From: Thiotrichales bacterium
Lineage (GTDB): Bacteria; Pseudomonadota; Gammaproteobacteria; UWMA-0217
Direction: 5' to 3'
Assembly: GCA_024763135.1 (NCBI GenBank)
Contig: JANTGD010000003.1
Coordinates: 1-33,531, forward strand
DNA: 33,531 bases
Positions 31,052 to 33,531 of the stretch are shown here, in pieces. The stretch's first letter is position 1, and each line of letters opens with the position of its first letter. Both the position numbers and the translations under genes were made by a program. Under the pieces are notes generated by a model, which worked only from the letters and a program-made list of their open reading frames with translations, was not told where the DNA came from and did not search any database.

Positions 31052-31411
31052 CAGAGCGAAAATCTACCAGCGCATTTGAAATTTTTATGCGTGGGTATTA
31101 TTTAAACGCCAACCCCATAGAACTGTGCGTCCCAACAGCATGTCCTACTTGAATTCGATGTCCTGTCTCCAGTGAAAGCAACAGAACCAGTATCAAGTAG
31201 AGACACTCTGTATTCTTCGGACTAACCCGGTAAAAACAACAGCTAATTACCATGCTGTCAATATAAGTATAGCAAACAGAATCTGAGATTTTTTCTGAAT
31301 TCAATTCAATCGGTATTAGATCAATGAGACGCAATATTTTTAGAGAATCTCTGCTTGCAGTTATACTTTCCGAACTGGAAAAACAGCATTTAATTGACGT
31401 ATTAAAATTGA

Positions 31412-31564
31412 GTGAAAGTAGATCAGGAATTTTCTGCCGGCGATCATCATTGGATGCGTGAGGCACTTGCTCTTACTGAGCAGGTGGCGGCGCAGGGCGA
31501 GGTCCCGGTCGGTGCTGTTTTAGTGCATGAAGGAGAGGTTTTAGGGCGGGGAGCCACTGAAGGA
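31412..31564 (+). pseudogene. tadA: tRNA adenosine deaminase TadA N-terminal fragment, truncated by the repeat element
   Basis: GTG start; VKVDQEFSAGDHHWMREALALTEQVAAQGEVPVGAVLVHEGEVLGRG then divergence into the repeat; deaminase HAE and PCxxC motifs absent. Confidence 0.82.
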
Positions 31565-31810
31565 TAGGAACTTCAACCCCCTTACTCAACCAGAGCCTGA
31601 CAAAATCTCCCGATTCAGGAAACATCATCTTGTCCCGGCACCGAGCCACCATCCCTTCTTAATACCGTATTCTGGCCGGACCAGTCACCCAAGCATCATG
31701 AAAATGCCGTATTACCACGGAAAACCGCAAACAGCGGGCGCAAAATAACCTGCCGGAACGTTGCTTCACTCAGCATTACTGAGAGTGTCCTGGACTTCGT
31801 TACCACCTCA
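31565..31810. repeat. Copy 2 (solo) of the IS91-associated dispersed repeat, same orientation as copy 1
   Basis: Core 31588-31810 nearly identical to 14619-14850; no transposase beside it. Confidence 0.93.
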
Positions 31811-31915
31811 GCCTTGAGCTTGTCGATCACATCCGGGGCAAGCAGGCAGCGCTTGCTGTGTTGGTGAAAATTCAGCCAGCCACAACCGCCAACAGGGAGG
31901 GAATAGAGCGGCGGT

Positions 31916-33217
31916 TTATCGCTCGGTCAGTGGTTGATATTGGCGTCGGGCGTATCCGGTGTAGAGTTGTCGTGGTCGCCCGATGCGTTGTTGAGGGTCG
32001 TTCATCATCTCTGTCCAGTGGGAGACCCAGCCGACTGTTCTGGCGATGGCGAACATTACGGTGAACATGTTTTTGGGAATACCGAGCGCTTCGTAAATAA
32101 TTCCTGAGTAGAAGTCGACATTGGGGTAGAGCTTGCGCTCGATGAAGTAGTCATCTTGCAGGGCGATGTCTTCCAGTCGTTGGGCCAGTTCGAACAAGGG
32201 GTTGTTGTGGTCGCCGAGTTTGGCCAGCACTTTTTTACACAGTTCCCGAACGATTGCGGCTCGCGGGTCGTAGTTTTTATACACCCGATGACCAAACCCC
32301 ATGAGGCGGAAGTGATCCTGTCTGTCTTTGGCTTTGGCGATAAAACGGTCCAGCTGAGCCGGGTCGCCGATTTCTTCGAGCATATTCAGTACGGCTTCGT
32401 TGGCACCGCCGTGTGCGGGCCCCCAGAGTGACGCAATGCCGGCGGCGATGCAGGCAAAGGGATTGGCTTGCGAGCTGCCCGCTAGTCGAACCGTGGAGGT
32501 GCTTGCGTTTTGTTCGTGATCAGCGTGCAGAATAAACAGGGTATCCAGTGCTTCGACCGCCAGCGGGTCGGGTTCATAGTCTTCACAGGGGGTGGCGAAC
32601 ATCATGTGCAGAAGATTGGCGCAGTACGACAGGTCGTTCCGCGGAAAGATCGAGGGCTGGCCGATATTGTGTTTGTAGCAGGCGGCGGCAATGGTAGGCA
32701 TTTTGGCGATTAGCCGATGTGCCGAGATGTCCCGGTGACGGGGGTTTTTGATGTCGAGAGAATCGTGGTAGAACGCAGACAATGAGCCGACGACACCTAC
32801 CATAATCGCCATGGGATGCGCATCGTGATGAAATCCCTCGAAGAAATTATAGAGGGATTTATTGAGCATGGTGTGGTGGGTAATGATGTCGGTGAAATCT
32901 GTCAGTTCACTTACCGATGGCAATTCACCATAGAGCAATAAATAAGCGGTTTCCACAAAGTTGCCGTGTTGTGCAAGTTGCTCGATGGGGTAGCCGCGAT
33001 ATTCGAGAATGCCGGCGTCACCGTCTATAAAAGTAATTTTGCTTTCGCAGCTGGCGGTGGACATAAAGCCCGGATCAAAGGTCAATAGTGACGCTTCCCG
33101 ATACAGTCGGGAAATGTCAACGGCCGGATCTCCCTGCACTGGTCGGCGTTCAGGCAGCGTGATCGATGTTTGTGTCCGATTATTGGTGAGTGTGTAAGCT
33201 TGTTTGTCTGCCTCCAT
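31916..33217 (-). CDS. gltA: Citrate synthase (type II, hexameric-like)
   Basis: [22 protein letters not shown]...[17 protein letters not shown]-like [18 protein letters not shown]...[13 protein letters not shown]... Confidence 0.97.
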   Translation of the reverse strand: MEADKQAYTLTNNRTQTSITLPERRPVQGDPAVDISRLYREASLLTFDPGFMSTASCESKITFIDGDAGILEYRGYPIEQLAQHGNFVETAYLLLYGELPSVSELTDFTDIITHHTMLNKSLYNFFEGFHHDAHPMAIMVGVVGSLSAFYHDSLDIKNPRHRDISAHRLIAKMPTIAAACYKHNIGQPSIFPRNDLSYCANLLHMMFATPCEDYEPDPLAVEALDTLFILHADHEQNASTSTVRLAGSSQANPFACIAAGIASLWGPAHGGANEAVLNMLEEIGDPAQLDRFIAKAKDRQDHFRLMGFGHRVYKNYDPRAAIVRELCKKVLAKLGDHNNPLFELAQRLEDIALQDDYFIERKLYPNVDFYSGIIYEALGIPKNMFTVMFAIARTVGWVSHWTEMMNDPQQRIGRPRQLYTGYARRQYQPLTER

Positions 33218-33393
33218 GTGGCTATTCCTCGCTGTATCAGTGTTGCGTAGGCGATCTCTGCGGGTTGACGGGGCGGATCGTTGGCATGGCGTATCGATGA
33301 CAGAGTCATACCTGTTAAATCAGAGTATAGATCACTGCATGCGTAACTGGCCCCTGCAAGCAGCTGTCGCAAACCTGCAGCGCTGCGTGCTTT

Positions 33394-33441
33394 GTACTAG
33401 TACCTCGTCAATATCATGTTGACGAGACGAGGTACTAGTAC
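33394..33441. repeat. Long perfect inverted repeat with nested palindromes upstream of gltA
   Basis: GTACTAGTACCTCGTC -16 nt- GACGAGGTACTAGTAC; each arm contains the palindrome GTACTAGTAC; internal hairpin CTCGTCAA-TATCATG-TTGACGAG. Confidence 0.9.
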
Positions 33442-33531
33442 ACCGACAAGTCCAAACTGTCTATATCAGCGCAAACCCACGCGTACAGAACAAGGCATTG
33501 TTGCGAAGCCATGGTTGTTCCATGTCGAGCA

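Noticed and set aside
31098-31466. 122 aa minus-strand ORF upstream of the TolC-fusion operon
   Set aside because: Low-complexity, no family resemblance, and overlaps the recognisable tadA fragment on the opposite strand.
1-33531. CRISPR array, rRNA or prophage modules
   Set aside because: No regularly spaced repeats, rRNA signatures or phage structural/integrase genes were seen.

Overview
Gammaproteobacterial-type chromosomal window in two parts. The left part (1 to ~14.4 kb) is a conserved core: a spermidine-synthase-like CDS, a Rieske ferredoxin, a 2OG-Fe(II)-oxygenase-like CDS, an alpha/beta hydrolase, yebC, ruvC-ruvA-ruvB, ybgC-tolQRAB-pal-cpoB(ybgF), queE-queC, a YeeE/YedE-type transporter and tRNA-Lys(UUU). 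The right part (~14.4 to 31.9 kb) is an accessory block. It holds a decayed IS91-family transposase, a LolD/MacB-like ATPase + FtsX-type permease + HlyD operon, a pseudogene graveyard (DUF4345-like CDS with an amber codon, truncated FAD oxidoreductase, eroded GH114-like CDS) containing a toxin-first PIN/Phd-like TA module, and a five-gene exporter operon. That operon encodes a TolC channel fused to a substrate-binding-like domain, an HlyD protein, an RbbA-like ATPase/permease fusion, an ABC-2 permease and an isoprenylcysteine-methyltransferase-like protein. A ~225-255 bp, nearly identical direct repeat brackets the block. One copy is the 3' terminal region of the decayed IS91 element; the other is a solo copy that truncates a tadA-like gene next to gltA. 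The main hypotheses are (i) an IS91/ISCR-like mobilised or bracketed island and (ii) an unusual exporter with a periplasmic-binding-protein/TolC fusion. All family calls come from reading motifs by eye; no database search was run.
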